Source: Bacillus sp. B-jedd (GTDB lineage Bacteria; Bacillota; Bacilli; Bacillales; Cytobacillaceae). From it: 64,000 nucleotides of DNA. Position numbers and translations under genes: made by a program. Numbering within the stretch: the stretch's first letter is position 1; each line of letters begins with the position of its first letter. The DNA lies in contig NZ_CCXR01000001.1 of assembly GCF_000821085.1 (NCBI RefSeq), forward strand, positions 558,001-622,000, given 5' to 3'. Positions 62,612 to 64,000 of this stretch are shown one piece after another. Below the pieces are notes generated by a model, which was not told where the DNA came from, ran no database searches, and saw only the letters and a program-made list of their open reading frames with translations.

Positions 62612-64000
62612 CTAGAACTTCATGATTCCGCCTGTGCTGGCAGAAGTGACAAGCTTAGCGTATTTTGCCAGATAGCCGGTTTTGATTTTCGGCTCTGGTT
62701 TCACCCAGCTTTTTCGCCTTTCCTCCAATACATCGCCATCAATAATCAGGTTGATGGAACGTGCCTCAAGGTCAATTATGATGAGGTCCCCGCTTTCAAC
62801 AAAGGCGATAGGTCCGCCCTCGGCTGCTTCAGGGGAGATGTGGCCGACTGAGATGCCGCGGCTCGCCCCTGAAAAGCGGCCGTCTGTAAGGAGCGCGACT
62901 TCCTTATCAAGTCCTCGGCCGGCAATGGCCGCGGTTGGTGCGAGCATTTCTGGCATTCCCGGTCCGCCTTTAGGGCCTTCGTAACGGATGACGACGACGT
63001 GCCCTGATTTGACAGTTCCGTTGTCAATTCCCGCCTGTGCTTCTTCCTGAGATTCAAACACAATTGCTTCCCCGGTGAATCTCTTAATTGAAGGATCGAC
63101 TGCGCCGACCTTAATGACGCCGCCATCAGGGGCGATATTGCCGAACAGGATGGACAAACCGCCAACCGGGCTATAAGGGTTGTCTTTTCTTCGGATGACC
63201 TGATCGTTGGTGATTTCGGCATCCTTTACACTTTCATAAAGAGTTTCCCCGGTAATCGTGAGGGCTTCTTTATGAATCAGCCCGTCAATTTTGCATAACT
63301 CGTGAATAATCGCACTAACCCCGCCGGCATTATGGACATCCTGCATCGAATAATCGGAAGCCGGGCTAATTTTTGAAAGATAAGGAACGCGCTCTGCAAT
63401 GCGGTTGATCTCCTGAAGGTCATAATCGATACCCGCTTCATGGGCAATGGCCAATGTGTGCAGGACCGTATTCGTTGAGCCGCCCATCGCCATGTCGAGT
63501 GCGAAGGCATTATCAAAAGCTTCCTTCGTCATAATGTCGCGCGGCTTGATATCTTTTTTGACCAAATCAATCAAATGTTTCGCTGCCCTGTTAATCAATT
63601 CGTGCCTTGTGTTGGAGGTGGCAACAATGGTTCCATTGCCGGGAACCGTCATGCCAAGCACTTCCATCAGACAGTTCATTGAATTGGCGGTGAACATGCC
63701 GGAGCAGGAACCGCAAGTCGGGCAGGCATTTGTTTCAATGTCCAGCAATTCCTGCTGGGTAATCGTCCCTTGGTTATAGGCACCGACGCCTTCGAAAACG
63801 GAAACGAGGGAAAGCGGCTTGCCTGTTGAGGAAACACCTGCTTCCATCGGTCCGCCCGAGACGAAAACAGAAGGGACGTTTGTCCTCGCCGCCGCCATCA
63901 GCATTCCTGGCGTAATCTTGTCGCAGTTCGGAATATAGAAGACCCCGTCAAACCAGTGGGCGTTAATAACTGTTTCCGCGCTGTCGGCAATGATTTCACG
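62612..64000 (-). CDS. ilvD: Dihydroxy-acid dehydratase (5' end outside window)
   Basis: 463 residues are visible; the frame continues past the right edge, so the N-terminal about 100 residues are missing. Cluster-binding cysteines are seen in [11 protein letters not shown] and [20 protein letters not shown], and the C-terminal [23 protein letters not shown] is intact. It dehydrates dihydroxy acids to the oxo acids of isoleucine and valine. It is read towards ilvB, but a T-box terminator lies between, so the two can be uncoupled. Confidence 0.96.
   Translation of the reverse strand, partial: REIIADSAETVINAHWFDGVFYIPNCDKITPGMLMAAARTNVPSVFVSGGPMEAGVSSTGKPLSLVSVFEGVGAYNQGTITQQELLDIETNACPTCGSCSGMFTANSMNCLMEVLGMTVPGNGTIVATSNTRHELINRAAKHLIDLVKKDIKPRDIMTKEAFDNAFALDMAMGGSTNTVLHTLAIAHEAGIDYDLQEINRIAERVPYLSKISPASDYSMQDVHNAGGVSAIIHELCKIDGLIHKEALTITGETLYESVKDAEITNDQVIRRKDNPYSPVGGLSILFGNIAPDGGVIKVGAVDPSIKRFTGEAIVFESQEEAQAGIDNGTVKSGHVVVIRYEGPKGGPGMPEMLAPTAAIAGRGLDKEVALLTDGRFSGASRGISVGHISPEAAEGGPIAFVESGDLIIIDLEARSINLIIDGDVLEERRKSWVKPEPKIKTGYLAKYAKLVTSASTGGIMKF

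Overview
The window reads as the chromosome of an endospore-forming Bacillaceae (Bacillus sensu lato, of the Mesobacillus/Cytobacillus type). The support is Bacillus-type ribosome binding sites, close relatives of YwjA, YwbE, RidA, TspO and KinB, a PyrR attenuator, a T-box leader, CcpA-like cre sites, a mother-cell sigma-type promoter, and DUF1540 and DUF4352 proteins. No rRNA, tRNA, prophage, transposase or cas gene was seen. Gene assignments were made by reading the sequence without database searches.

Layout. 1-1.7 kb: end of a xylose-type two-component system with an orphan XylF-like lipoprotein. 1.9-4.8 kb: small membrane, secreted and acetyltransferase genes ending with tspO. 4.8-5.4 kb: a 52-bp tandem hairpin array, followed by a leader with two PyrR-binding hairpins in front of an MFS transporter (5.7-7.0 kb). 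7.0-8.4 kb: a putative spore protein, a DUF5658 protein and a STAS protein. 8.6-19.3 kb: an alpha-glucan locus (LacI regulator, debranching enzyme, MalEFG-like ABC transporter, oligo-1,6-glucosidase), interrupted by a DUF1540 gene, a KinB-like kinase and two copies of a MITE-like element. 19.3-25 kb: serine hydrolase/TetR, a second array, ridA, ferritin, a divergent VWA/HTH pair and lipoproteins.

25-31.4 kb: an AfuABC/HptA-like transporter with its own YesMN-type two-component system; two cre sites and no Fur box point to a sugar phosphate rather than iron. 31.5-44.9 kb: a transport and hydrolysis cluster with a two-component system, SSS and NCS1 permeases, a divergent peptide-type ABC transporter, two tandem CodA/AtzC-like amidohydrolases and an HTH protein. 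44.9-51 kb: a third array, a YwjA-like ABC exporter, a MATE pump, a fourth array, ywbE, and an ECF S-component/TudS-like pair. 51-64 kb: glpD, then the branched-chain amino-acid operon on the minus strand (ilvD, T-box, ilvB, ilvN, ilvC, leuA, leuB, leuC, leuD, ilvA).

The most unusual feature is a set of four intergenic tandem arrays, at about 4.8, 21.1, 44.9 and 49.0 kb. They differ in sequence but have nearly the same period (52, 52, 52 and 51 bp), and at least three carry an inverted repeat in each unit. A separate single 52-bp block interrupts one MITE-like element. Nothing nearby explains them. They are the best candidate here for an undescribed system.
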